Shown here: positions 11,940 to 22,234 of the stretch, piece by piece | Numbering within the stretch: the first letter of the stretch is position 1 | Layout of the letters: each line of letters opens with the position of its first letter | DNA from: Filosporella fistucella | Taxonomy: Eukaryota; Ascomycota; Leotiomycetes; Helotiales | NCBI GenBank assembly: GCA_030077755.1 | Contig: JAQJZZ010000021.1 | Coordinates: 682,001 to 746,000 of the forward strand | Direction: 5' to 3' | Length of the DNA stretch: 64,000 bases | Translations under genes and position numbers: made by a program | Notes under the pieces: model-generated | What the model was told of the DNA's origin: nothing | Seen by the model: only the letters and a program-made list of their open reading frames with translations | Database searches by the model: none

Positions 11940-12316
11940 GTCTCCCACCCTTTCTCCCCCACCTCCCGATAGTCCCACCAAATGTAATAATATGAAGATC
12001 TAATCCGCCAGTCCCCATACTCCAATTGAAGAAAGATCCCTCGAAAAATCTTCAGAAACCCCTAATGAGATTGAACCATAAATAATATCTAATCGATCTA
12101 TAGAAAATAATCGCGGGGTAGAAAGCCCGAAGTTGCCGTAGGAAGCGATGATAAGTGCGTTTGCGAGAGCACTGTTGAGATTGTTTATGCTTTTAACATA
12201 AGATGCGATTTCGAGATGACGAGGACCCAGATAGCGGTGAAAAGGACTGCTAGTAAGCTACTCGTAGTAACGAGAGATACCTGGAAGAGAAGGGTTTCGG
12301 CGGTTAAGATGTTCAT
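11940..12316 (-). pseudogene. Remnant of a small membrane-protein gene, unrecognised
   Basis: On the minus strand an ATG at 12316 opens MNILTAETLLFQVSLVTT and a hydrophobic helix (LLAVLFTAIWVLVI), then stops. A second frame takes over directly, with KSINNLNSALANALIIASYG and GSISLGVSEDFSRDL, for nearly 70 codons before a stop. The abrupt frame switch inside apparently continuous coding sequence suggests one small indel. I do not recognise the family. A real two-exon gene with an unseen splice is the alternative. Confidence 0.3.
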
Positions 12317-13091
12317 GGTTGCTGCTTGAAATGTATATGTAGAAGGCAGAGCGAGCTGATGAGACTTGAATCAGGGCTAGTGAGGGAATATTTAAGAGAC
12401 TAAATGATTTAGAAGGAAGCAGAAAGGCACAATGGTGTTGATATATTGGAAAGTCTTTGACGTCATGTGATTAGCTTTGACGTACAGTTCCGGTCGGCGA
12501 TTCGAGACTTTTGGTGTATGAGAACCTGCCCGGGGATTATACCCTTGGTACATAATGATGAGGGGTGCGATACCTATGTGGATATCATTTTTCTGTCTTG
12601 TAGAGCCTATCGGAAAGGATATCCTCCCGTATGGGAGGTGGAAATTGATACGGTCACGTGAATACAACTCGCACGTGATTAGACGCTAGATCATTGCTGG
12701 AGGTCTCTGTGCATTATATTAAGACATGATCGGTTGGAGGGCTGGTACTTTATTGAAGTTATATACTTTGAAAGGTGAAATGATCAGAATTACTTCTTTT
12801 CAATGCTCCCATGGTCCCGTTATGTGGGGGTTGTGTTCATGGAACAACATACAAGTGAGAAAGCACAATGAAATGAAATATGAATGATATAGCGAGTATA
12901 CAAGTTGCTCTCATAGCTCTATATGTATGCTTTCAGAGTCTATGAAGAACATAAAGAAAGTTTTTAGCGAAGTCGTGGCAATTGAAAAGGGGAGCGAATT
13001 GCCAAGGTGCATTTTGTAGTGGAGCCCAGCTTGTGGTTAATTAGTCTTTGAATCTACAGCAGCGCATTGATAAGTTCAGAAATACCGAAAT
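12317..13091. other. Intergenic upstream of the glutathione synthetase remnant
   Basis: No gene is recognised. The N-terminal coding part of the glutathione synthetase copy should map here but cannot be read, so it is either lost or too mutated. Confidence 0.4.
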
Positions 13092-13168
13092 ACTGTTCTT
13101 GCACAGCCAGTTGGGGTTACTCTCTTTCCAACGCTTTTTCCGCAGGAGCTATTTGAAGATCCTTTTGC

Positions 13169-13176
13169 CTTGCAAA
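13169..13176 (+). repeat. Left 8-bp target-site duplication of the hAT element
   Basis: CTTGCAAA directly precedes the terminal repeat starting CAGGCTGG and is repeated exactly at 16239-16246. Eight-base duplications are diagnostic of hAT insertion. Confidence 0.95.
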
Positions 13177-13320
13177 CAGGCTGGCCAACAAGTCAGCCAG
13201 CTTATCAGCGCTGACTAACAGCTATCAGCTATAAGCCAGCTAGCTAACCACCTAGAATTACGCAAGTTAGTTAGTTGAAGAAACCGCTAGCTAATTAGTT
13301 AGCTGATAAGTTAATATAAT
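13177..13320. repeat. Left terminal and subterminal repeats of the hAT element
   Basis: The first 24 bases form the inverted repeat. Inside it lie many short copies of agtcag, agctgat and ttagttag in both orientations, typical of hAT subterminal transposase-binding clusters. Confidence 0.7.
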
Positions 13321-16149
13321 ATTTTTTTGGGATTTTGGAGTACTAGAATAATAATATTAATGGTAGAAAACTATAATAATCCACCATATTTTAGTCATGT
13401 GACCATTATTTATTTAATTTTTAGCTCGGCTAGGCACTACCATCCACCTTTGCCATTATTATCGCTATTAATAACTTGATAAATCTATTAAAATAATAAT
13501 CGTTATGGCTTCTTCTTAGGTTTTTAAGTTTATAAAAGATAATGAGACAAGTCGTGCTTCTCTTATAACATTACTCGAAATCTCCTAGGTCTTAATCCCA
13601 TCCGCTTTTTAACTTTTAATGCAATTAACTCCGGCTATATCTGCTTCTCTAGCTTTAAGGGATAAGTATAAACGCCCGGAGCCTGTCTATAATGACAAGT
13701 ATAACCTAGAGAAACCTTCTCTGGCAAGCAGGGACCCAGATTACTCACCGTTTAATTATGGTAAACCATTATATGATAACCGGCCAGTCATTATAGCTAA
13801 CCTCCCGAAAAAGCATATATTAGCGGATATACCGAAAAGGCCACGAACTCAATGGGTATGGAAGGTGGGCTATGCTTTAATTAATAATGGAGCTAAGTTA
13901 GCTAAAAAGCTTATAATATGGTGCTATAAACTCTATATATATATAAATTATTATATAGATTTTTAATTAATATATATAGGCCATCATAATATAAAGTTCT
14001 CTGCTAATAAGGAATACCACTTTAATAGCAATACCCTTAAAAACGCCGAAAAGCACCTTCTATGAGAATATCTGCTAAACGAAGAAGGAGATATATGGAG
14101 GATGAGAAAAGTATAGTAAGTAGCGCTGCCTTTTGGCTAAGTCGATGGAGATTATAATTAAGTTATCCCATTTCGAGCTCTTGAATTTAAGAACGCATTC
14201 CTGGAATGGATTATATGTGATAACGTTAAATATAGGAAGGCAACCTCAAATCGATTACGCCGCTACTTTAAAATTATAAATCGCTATATCGATAATATAC
14301 TCCTTGCTTCTCATTTAATAATTGCTTCCTAGATCCATGATTTCTTCGTCTATTTTAAGCTAGAAGTGATTAAAGAGATCTAGAACGCCAAATTAAGGAT
14401 ATTTATATCGTTTGATGGGTGGGGGTTAAAATATGAGAAAATTAGTATACTCGGTGTGGTTATATATTTTATTAATAAGAAGTATGAGAATGTGACACGC
14501 CTAATTAGGCTGCTATCGCTTCTTGCGTATGGCAAAACTGATATTGATATATTCCTTAATCTTATTCTTTAATTTAAAGTAATTGTTACTTGTTCTTATT
14601 TTTTATAATTATCGTTTAATAATTTTATTAATAATAATCGCTATAATAGATAAATGTCTAGGTGCTAATTAATATTAATTCACTAGAATAAGCGAGTGTT
14701 ATGCTCCCTCTCCTCCGGCGATATAGTATTACTTTAGCGAATCTGGGCTATTTTATATTGGATAACGCTTTAAATAATAATATAATACTCATAGAGCTTG
14801 CAAAATCCTTGGATTTCGATCCCAAATTTAAAAGACTACGCTACATGGGCCATATTCTTAATCTAGTGGCAAGAGAGTATTTATTTGGGCAGGACTTTAT
14901 ATTATGGGAGTCTAATTTTATTCAAGCTAGCCCACCTTAGCATAGGCAGCTTTGGCGGAATCGAGGAGAGCTAGGAAAACTTCACAACTTGGTGGCATAT
15001 ATTATGGCTTCTGGCAAAAGGACGGAGCTCTTTATATAGCTATAATCTATAGTCAATATAGGAATAGCCGCCGGTAAAAGGTGGAAAGTTATTCTTAATA
15101 GAGGGATCCGCTGGAATGCATCCTATTATATGATTATACGAGCTTTAGAGCTTTAAGAAGCTTTGGATTTATACGTTTTAAAGTTTAGAATATTTATAGA
15201 TTCGCTAGAAAGAGAGTTATACGATTTAGATTACCTCTCTTATATAGATTGGAATGCCTTAAGATTAATTAAGGACTAGCTTTAGCCTCTATTCTTACTA
15301 ATAAAGAGCTTAAAAGGCAACGCTAATCTAAAGGATGGATTTTGTAAAGCTTCTCATGGTTCTTTATGGGAGCTTCTTCCAGTTTTCGAGCATTTGCTTA
15401 TACACTTTGAAAAACTTGAGAAATAAGCTAAGGATGGTATCTTTAATGATTATAAAGGGATTTAGCAATTAATTATAAACGCTTGGAACAAGTGTAACGA
15501 GTATTATAATAAGACCGATATATCGATCGCTTGGATGGCTTCCCTGGTTTTATATCCACGCTGGAAATGGGCTTATTTTGAGGAAAAATGGACTAGGAAT
15601 AACTCTCGATTTCTCACTAAAGGGAAGAAGAAATTAAAAGCTCTATGGACTACTTAGTATAAATTAGAGACTCTTATTCGCCATGAATCTGCCACGCTAG
15701 AACCTTTTGCTAATTAGGGATATCTTAGCAATATGCTTATAGAGCTAGCACTAGCTGCTAGTAGAGTTTTAAGCCGTAGGGACGAATATACGCTATATTG
15801 CGAAGAAGCAATTTGCGATATGGGTCCTTTATAATACTAGCGATCTAAGGAATTAACCTGGCCTTATATGGCACAAATGGCGTATGACCTGCTTGCTATT
15901 CCAGCTATGAGCTTAGAATGTGAACGAGTCTTTTTATCTATATCCTTATAAACTATTGCTAATAGCTTAAGGCTATTAGGAGAGACGCTGTGGTATTAAG
16001 AATGTCTCAAGAATTGGCAAAGGCGTGGAGCTATTCGAATTAGCACAGCTTATAATGGGGTGCTGCTTAATGTGTAATTATTTTAGAAATTATATCCTCA
16101 TATGCTAGCTTATTAGCCGCTGATTAGTCGAAATAAGTCAGTAAGTCAG

Positions 16150-16238
16150 TTGATTAAATTTTATTAAATTAAGTAAGTCAGTCAGTTGGCTGGAATAGCT
16201 TGACTGATGACTGACTGACTGACTTACTGGCCAGCCTG
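16150..16238. repeat. Right terminal and subterminal repeats of the hAT element
   Basis: Repeated cagtcag/gactgact units (near 16170-16226) lead into the terminal repeat ending CCAGCCTG. They mirror the left end. Confidence 0.75.
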
Positions 16239-16246
16239 CTTGCAAA
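16239..16246 (+). repeat. Right 8-bp target-site duplication of the hAT element
   Basis: CTTGCAAA, identical to 13169-13176. The host glutathione synthetase frame resumes directly after it. Confidence 0.95.
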
Positions 16247-17611
16247 GTACATTCAACAAATTGTACACGGCTGTAGCTGCGGATGAGGAATGGCTGAGTA
16301 CCCGATTGAGGGATCTGATAGAGCTTAAACATTTGGCTAATAGCCTGTGGAAAATCTATCAAGAAGTTAAAGAAGATGGAATTGTGCAAGACTTATCTCT
16401 TGGAATGTTTCGGTCCGACTACTTGATACACGCAGGCAGAGTAAAACAAGACACTAGGAGTTTTCAACTCAAGCAAGTTGAGCTCAATACCATCGTATGC
16501 GCAGGTGGTATATATAGCTCGATCGTCTCAGGGATGCATCGCCATCTTCATCGCACAGGATTTTACGAATCCCGTTCAGAGTCCGTAGCTGAGAAACCTG
16601 CTTCTACTCGCATTTCAGCACCAAGTTTGCCTCAAAACCACGCGCTTGAAGTTAAAACAGCGGTTCTTGAGTTGGCTCATAAATATTACGGACCGCCATC
16701 AAATGGAGGACGTCAGATATGCATTCTACTCATCGTGTAGCTTAAAAATTTCAACATTGCGGACTAGAGGCCGATCGAGTATGCGCTTTGGGACAAATCT
16801 ATCCCGACATATTGTGTTGAATGGAGCTTCGAAGTTCTCTCCTCTCCCACCATTACACCAAATAGAGAGCTATTGTATCATCCACCTCACGCATCCCATG
16901 CAATGGAAGTTAGTGTGGTATATTTCAGAGCATGCTTTGAAGCCCATGAGTATGACAAAGCTGGCTATCAAGCTCGCCTTCAATTGGAGAAATCTCGTGC
17001 TATCAATGTCCATCTCTTCTTTCGCATCTGACCACGTTCAAGAAGATCTAGCAGTCTTTGACACAACCCGAAGCTTAGAAAGGTTTCTGGCTCCTGAGAA
17101 AGTGGACTTGGTGTCAAGATCGTTTATGCCTAATTTACCACTTGATGAAAGTGAGGGGTGAAGGAGGGCTCAAATACTTGCTCTACGCCCTGATACTGCT
17201 CGGAACTATATTTTGAAGCCCTCTCTCAAAGATGGTTGTCATAATATTTACGGCGAGGCAATATGTGGTTTTCTCCAAAATACTCCTGAAGGAACGTGGG
17301 ATTAGTATGTCTTGATGGAGAGAGTTATATCTTCCCCTCCCAAGAAATTTCTCATGTCACCTCGTGGATTATATGAAGGGCCAGTCATATCTGAGCCTGG
17401 AGTCTTCGGTGTATGTTTGTGGAGAAAGAAGGAAAAAGGTGCAGGCAACAGGACTCAAGTGGAAATAGTGAAAGAGTTGGACCCTTATTGGTCTTTTAAG
17501 ACTAAAGATGCGAGAATTGATGAAATGAGTATCGTCAAAGGCTATGGATGTTTTGATTCTCCTGCTCTGGTTAGCAATGAAGATTTCGAATCTTGTCTAA
17601 TGAGGTCATAA

Positions 17612-18109
17612 TAATCGAAATCTAGTAATTACTCAGTTTCTGGTTTGTTGGGAAGCCTGAAGATTCAACTTTAAAGGATCTCAAAATCAGCTTTCTTTCG
17701 TATTCAAAATCCACGTACATAACAAAATGATAATGTTGCATCTCAATAATAGCTTGAGAATGATCCTTGTGAACCGTGGAGAGGGCTCAGAGCATCTGGC
17801 TGAACGACACGGGTAGGAAATGGGCCTCGGCACAGGCTCTTGTAGCCTAACGAATAGGCGTTGCCCCCCTCAAGACTTGCCAATCATAGGGTCTATACCC
17901 CTGAACTCCGGCACTGAAGTCACCCCAAATGAACTTTGATGGAGTCGTCGGCCGCTTTCTGACATGGCCCCTCACCTTGGCCATCAAATAAAATGTATTC
18001 GCTGACATGTCAGATATTCTAATTTAGAACGCTTTAATATATCCTGCAACTCTACTGTTCCGATACTTTATGTCAAGTAGCAATATATTGTTCGAAAAGT
18101 CGCAAGAGA
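17612..18109. other. Intergenic
   Basis: This region separates the glutathione synthetase remnant from the PhyH gene. No coding sequence or RNA gene is recognised. Confidence 0.5.
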
Positions 18110-19174
18110 ATGGTAAGTTCTCGGGAATTACCCCGCCATTACCCCGCAATGTAATACCTCGAACACATCTAATCATGATACTTAGTCTTCTAAAAACCAG
18201 ACAGCTGCATATCTTCGGCCGAGCTCCATAAAAGACCGTGTACAACTTGGAGAAGGAACCACATTCCTCCCAGGACCAAAAGATGCCTCTATCGCATCTT
18301 TAATATCTCACGTCGAGGAACACGGCTACGTGATTCTCAACTCCATCTATACTCCCGAGCAAGTCTCTCTCGCAAACAGCGAACTCGCACGTCTCACCAA
18401 AGAAGCTTCCGGTCCTGCTTCTACCGGTGGCCGCAATTCGTTTGAGGGATTCAGCACGAAACGGATATACTCTCTTCCTGACAAGAGCCGAGCATTTGAC
18501 TGTTTTCCTATACATGAGACCGTCAACAAGCTGAACGATTACTTTCTGCAGCCGAATTACCTCTTGACGAGCTATCATACCGTGGTCATTGAGCCGGGCG
18601 AGAAAGAGCAGGAGATTCATACAGATGATGGGTTGATTCAATTGCCTCGACCTAGGCCATTGATGGGAATTGTGAGTTCACTGCCGATAGTGATGGAATA
18701 TTAATAACGGTATGTTTCTAGGGCACAATGGTGTCCCTCGACCCATTCACTTCCACAAACGGAGCTACGACTCTAATACCCGGCTCTCATCTCTGGCCTG
18801 ATTCTCGCCGTCCCACGAGAGAAGAAATGATACCCGCCATCATGCCCGCAGGTTCAATGCTCTATTTCCTCAACACAGTCTGGCATTCCGGAGGTGCAAA
18901 TACAAGCGATAAACCCAGAAGAAGCATGACGATTCAGTATTGTCAGCCTTGGATAAGGACATATGAGAATTTTACTGTGGCTATGGGATGGGAGGATCTA
19001 GATGTGGTTCCGAAGAAATTGTTGTCGTTGATGGGGTTCAGTACGCATAATTTTATGGGATATGTTGATGGGAGGAGCCCGAGAGCTGGGGTGGAGATGA
19101 GGAAGAAGAGGTTGATTGAGGGAGCGTTGGAGAAGGAAAAGAAGGAAAAGGAGAAAGAGAAGGCGAGGTTGTGA
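18110..19174 (+). CDS. Phytanoyl-CoA dioxygenase (PhyH) family protein
   Basis: Model: 18110-18112, 18186-18671, 18722-19174; 313 residues. The first exon would be the ATG alone, spliced through a consensus gtaagt donor to SSKNQTAAYLRPSS; the ATG has A at -3. The second intron is 50 bp and in phase 0. The fold of Fe(II)/2-oxoglutarate dioxygenases is visible: HTDDGL supplies the HxD metal ligands, NGATTLIPGSHLWP the strand after it, and WHSGGANTSDKPRRS the distal His and the 2-oxoglutarate-binding Arg. It should hydroxylate a small molecule or lipid; the substrate is unknown. The C-terminus is a charged Lys/Glu run (EKEKKEKEKEKARL). The start is the least certain part. Confidence 0.87.
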
Positions 19175-19554
19175 GGGAATAGTTGTGTATATACAACACT
19201 TAGTGATTGACATCCCACGTTCATGAAATTTTGTAGGTCTCCACTATGGCGCTGGTGGAGACATTTATGTGGCGTTCACGCGGGGCAATTTCACGCCGCT
19301 GGCAAGCCACCAGCAGACCTCGGAGTATATCCCGATAATCTGCATACGGTTGATGGCGTTCCCTACACGTAATGGCTGTATCCACCACTCTTCTTAAAAA
19401 CTTATATAACAATCTCTTTCCATCCCATGAGATGGAACAATCACATCTGATCCAAATATCAAAATCTACCTATTTCTCCACATCGATAAAGCTTAGCGAG
19501 ACCCCTGAACCTTTCCCTAAAACACCCTGAGATATAAATTCGAGAATACTCAAA
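19175..19554. other. Intergenic, tandem genes
   Basis: 3' flank of the PhyH gene and 5' flank of the SRPBCC gene. A tataaa-like stretch at about 19531 is too close to the ATG at 19555 to be the obvious promoter. Nothing else is seen. Confidence 0.4.
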
Positions 19555-20104
19555 ATGCCACAATTCATCTCAACATCTATCGAGATTTCTCTCCCACCTT
19601 CAGAAGTCCGCAGACTTTTTCTTGACTTTGACAAGATCCCTGAGTGGCATCAAGGCTTTACTATCTCTCGTCTACCACCCACATCAGTCGATACAACATT
19701 ACCAAATGAAATACCAATCGGCGAAAGAATAAAAATCGTCTCTGATGGATTCACGCTTCATCCAGTAGTTCAGGTACATCTTCTCAACTCGATTACCCAT
19801 CAAGAATCATATTTGTGCATAACCCTAACAAATTCCCCAGGAAAACACCCCTTCCTCCCTCATCTGGCAAGGCTCTTTCCACGGTCTTTTGATCGGCCGC
19901 CATATCTGGCGATTTGAAGCCGTAGGAGAAAATGGAGAGAAAACGCGATTCTTTCAAGAAGAGAGATTTGGAGGAATCCTTGCGTTGCTGTACGCTGAGT
20001 GGTGGCCGAAATGGCTGGGTGGGATGAGAGATGATTTGAAGGTTAAGTTTGAGGGGTTTAATGGAGATTTTAAGAGGTGGTGTGAGAATTATGATGGGAA
20101 GTAG
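19555..20104 (+). CDS. SRPBCC (START/polyketide-cyclase-like) domain protein
   Basis: Two exons (19555-19773, 19841-20104) with a 67-bp phase-0 intron (CAG|gtacat to ccccag) give 160 residues. Splicing joins LHPVVQ to ENTPSSLIWQGSFHGLLIGR, restoring the conserved hydrophobic-pocket strand order of the family. The N-terminus FISTSIEISLPPSEVRRLFL and EWHQGF match the typical opening strand and helix; the end has RHIWRFEAVG and TRFFQEERFGG. Such single-domain proteins bind a hydrophobic ligand in a helix-grip cavity; the ligand here is unknown. No signal peptide or membrane segment is present. Confidence 0.8.
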
Positions 20105-20507
20105 GGGCTGGTGAGGGCGGTGCTGTATGATATGTTTGAATTATGGTTAGGGAGGTAATGTGGGTAATATGTGAGCTATGGAGGGGAGGGGTCATTGGGA
20201 AGGGTGGAATGAGCGTAGAATTGATGATCTCCCTGTAGATTGTTTGATATAAGGATAGCTATTGTTATTGAAATACCAGTCGACCATTTTGTTTTCATTA
20301 TTCGTAGTGCGAGGAAAGTAAAGAACAAAAGTCGTGGTCTATATTGTATATGTATCTTAGAACCACGCTAGCTTATTCGAGTTAGGTAGTCAAGTCTACA
20401 ACCTCTTGCTTGACATCTCTTTCTCATCACCACATTTCTGCTGCAACTCAAACATATAATCCTTGAGCATTAAAATTGCGGTATCTGAAGTTTTCGAAAA
20501 GCCGATT
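20105..20507. other. Intergenic
   Basis: Between the SRPBCC and DUF218 genes. No coding or RNA feature is recognised. Confidence 0.4.
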
Positions 20508-21299
20508 ATGGATTCTCAAGCCAAGCCAATTGACGTCTCAGATGTCAACACCATCTCAAACTTTCTATCACATCCACAGCTTCCCTCACTCGCAACAAGC
20601 AGTCCCGTAGATTGCATAACCATATGTGCATCTTCTGTCCTCCTGCAAGCCACTCTGCTCTTCGAGACCCTAGAAGCGCATCCAGGTCTCACCAAAACCC
20701 TCGTTCTTTGTGGCGGGATCGGACACTCTACCCCACTCATCTATCAAGCCATTGCCAAGCATCCTACATACCACACTCTTGAAGTCAATGGCCTGCCAGA
20801 AGCCCGAGTCCTGGAGAAAATCATGACACAATTCTTCGATTTGTCGAGAATTACGAGTTCTGGATGCAGAGTTCTGGTTGAGGATCAGAGTACGAATTGT
20901 GGAGCGAATGCTCTCAAGACTAAGCAGCTATTGGATAACTCAGGGGTACCGTCTCCGAGGTCAATGGTAGTTATTCAGGATCCTACGATGGCATTGAGGA
21001 CTATCGCATCATTTGAGAAGGTTTATGAGGCGTCAGAAATGCAACCGAAATTCATTAGTTGTCCTGGGCTGGTACCGACAATGCGGGAAGGGTTGGAATG
21101 GAGTAATGACCTGCGAAGTGCTGGTCTGTGGGAGAAGACAAGATTTCTAGATTTGATTATGGGTGAGATTCCTAGGTTGAGAGATGATGAGAATGGATAT
21201 GGACCGAGAGGAAAAGGATTCATTTCACATGTTGATATACTACCGCATGTGGAAGATGCTTGGAGGAGATTAGAAAACGTCTTAGGTAGAAGTCGTTGA
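20508..21299 (+). CDS. DUF218 (YdcF-like) domain protein
   Basis: Intronless, 263 residues from ATG 20508; the upstream open frame lacks another ATG. Landmarks are CITICASSVLLQATLLFETL, TLVLCGGIGHSTPLIYQAI and VLVEDQSTNCGANALKTKQL, the three blocks of the DUF218 alpha/beta fold seen in bacterial YdcF/SanA. The conserved acidic and Asn residues of EDQSTNCGAN line the presumed ligand pocket. YdcF has been reported to bind S-adenosylmethionine; the fungal role is not known. There is no signal peptide or TM helix, so it is probably cytosolic, unlike SanA. Confidence 0.85.
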   Translation: MDSQAKPIDVSDVNTISNFLSHPQLPSLATSSPVDCITICASSVLLQATLLFETLEAHPGLTKTLVLCGGIGHSTPLIYQAIAKHPTYHTLEVNGLPEARVLEKIMTQFFDLSRITSSGCRVLVEDQSTNCGANALKTKQLLDNSGVPSPRSMVVIQDPTMALRTIASFEKVYEASEMQPKFISCPGLVPTMREGLEWSNDLRSAGLWEKTRFLDLIMGEIPRLRDDENGYGPRGKGFISHVDILPHVEDAWRRLENVLGRSR

Positions 21300-22234
21300 C
21301 TGGTGCCCTGACGACACTTCAGCTTCAATTATTTCTTGCGTACCCCAAAATTTTCCAACCCAGGTACTCGTCAGACCAGCACAGAAATTCTGCACCAAAA
21401 TTCATCGTTATAGAATGTTGTCGTTCCGAAAATCGATAGATTTGTGGACAGCTAGGCTACCACTTCAGAGACACAACAATTGTTGCTGCTGCTGTGCAAC
21501 TTAGACGACTAGAGATCGTACACGAGACACGAAAAAAAGAAAATCTTCCCCGCGAAATATCTCTCGGTGATCCGTCCCAGTCGCGAGTTTGCTCATGCAC
21601 GTTATTGAACATGAAGAGCAGAATTGAACGTTGTTCAAATCAGGATGACTTTCGAAGAGAGTAGATATCACGGGAAAAGATGGCGATGAGCCGATGAGTC
21701 TGATGGCAGTTTAGAAGTATGGGAGTGATGAGAAAAATAATGGAGGGACAAGTAGAGGGCAAATTATGAATTGCTATAGTTCTAAGAGGAGTGCTGAACG
21801 CAACATGATGTGAGATTGATAGTATTTACATAGATCGATGTATACTATAATACATGGACGCTAAACACAGCCCGTCAAAACTAATTATATTTCGGACAGT
21901 TGTACTTTACATATTGTCACACTGTTGTATTAGTGGAATGGGGCCAGGCGCGAACCCAGGAACCCCAACTGCTGCCTGGTAGATATGAGGAGCGGGAATG
22001 CAACGGAGATTTTCCCATTTGAATCTGCGACGTTTCTATTGCACAATTAATAGCAAATGAAGTTCTTGAGTTTGTAACCTTCTCCAATACCTGAAATCAC
22101 TGCTCGCTAGCACATTCAATCTTTAAAGCGTAGCCATAATCACCAAAATAAAAAGACGTATTTCTCTTCCATGTATGATCAGGTATACAATCCACATTTC
22201 CTATGTACTTATACATTTACATAATGTACAGCCC
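21300..22234. other. Intergenic, convergent
   Basis: About 0.9 kb between the DUF218 stop and the PPR stop. A GC-richer patch near 21937-22000 was tested by eye for a tRNA and does not fold as one. No gene is seen. Confidence 0.5.

Larger units (their letters stand above)
13177..16238 (+). mobile_element. hAT-superfamily DNA transposon, inactivated
   Basis: 3,062 bp bounded by imperfect inverted repeats (left CAGGCTGGCCAACAAGTCAG, right complement CAGGCTGGCCAGTAAGTCAG) and perfect 8-bp target duplications. The plus strand carries a ruined transposase: a BED-like segment near 13840-13930 (TQWVWKVGYALI), core blocks near 14405-14560 (FDGWGLKYEKISILGVVIYF) and 14735-14890 (LGYFILDNALNNN, MGHILNLVARE), and the C-terminal hAT dimerisation motif near 15870-15950 (AYDLLAIPAMSLECERVF). 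Many in-frame TAG codons stand where Gln or Trp is expected, and the element is AT-rich, as RIP would leave it. It is non-autonomous in its present state. Confidence 0.93.
13092..17611 (+). pseudogene. Glutathione synthetase pseudogene split by a hAT element
   Basis: Coding remnants lie at 13092-13176 and 16247-17611, with the transposon between. The left piece reads VGVTLFPTLFPQELFED...ALQ; removing the element and one target copy lets the frame run straight into TFNKLYTAVAADEEWL. Further eukaryotic GSH2 blocks follow: GMFRSDYLIH, LLYHPPHASHAMEVSVVYFR, NYILKPSLKDG, FLMSPRGLYEGPVISEPGVF, WSFKTKDARIDEMS and GYGCFDSPALV. Stops at 16738, 16765, 17159 and 17303 sit where Gln or Arg is expected, and the frame shifts near 17011-17025. 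The ATP-binding Gly loop (normally GGG before HNVYG) reads DGCHNIYG. A functional GSH2 must exist elsewhere, so this is a dead second copy with RIP-like damage. Confidence 0.9.

Noticed and set aside
16203..16226. gactgact repeats taken as a possible microsatellite or CRISPR-like array
   Set aside because: They are subterminal repeats of the hAT element, mirrored at its left end. No CRISPR array or spacer pattern exists anywhere in the window.
21937..22000. tRNA-like patch (gcgcgaacccaggaacccc)
   Set aside because: The would-be T-arm does not pair and no acceptor stem or anticodon arm can be formed by eye.
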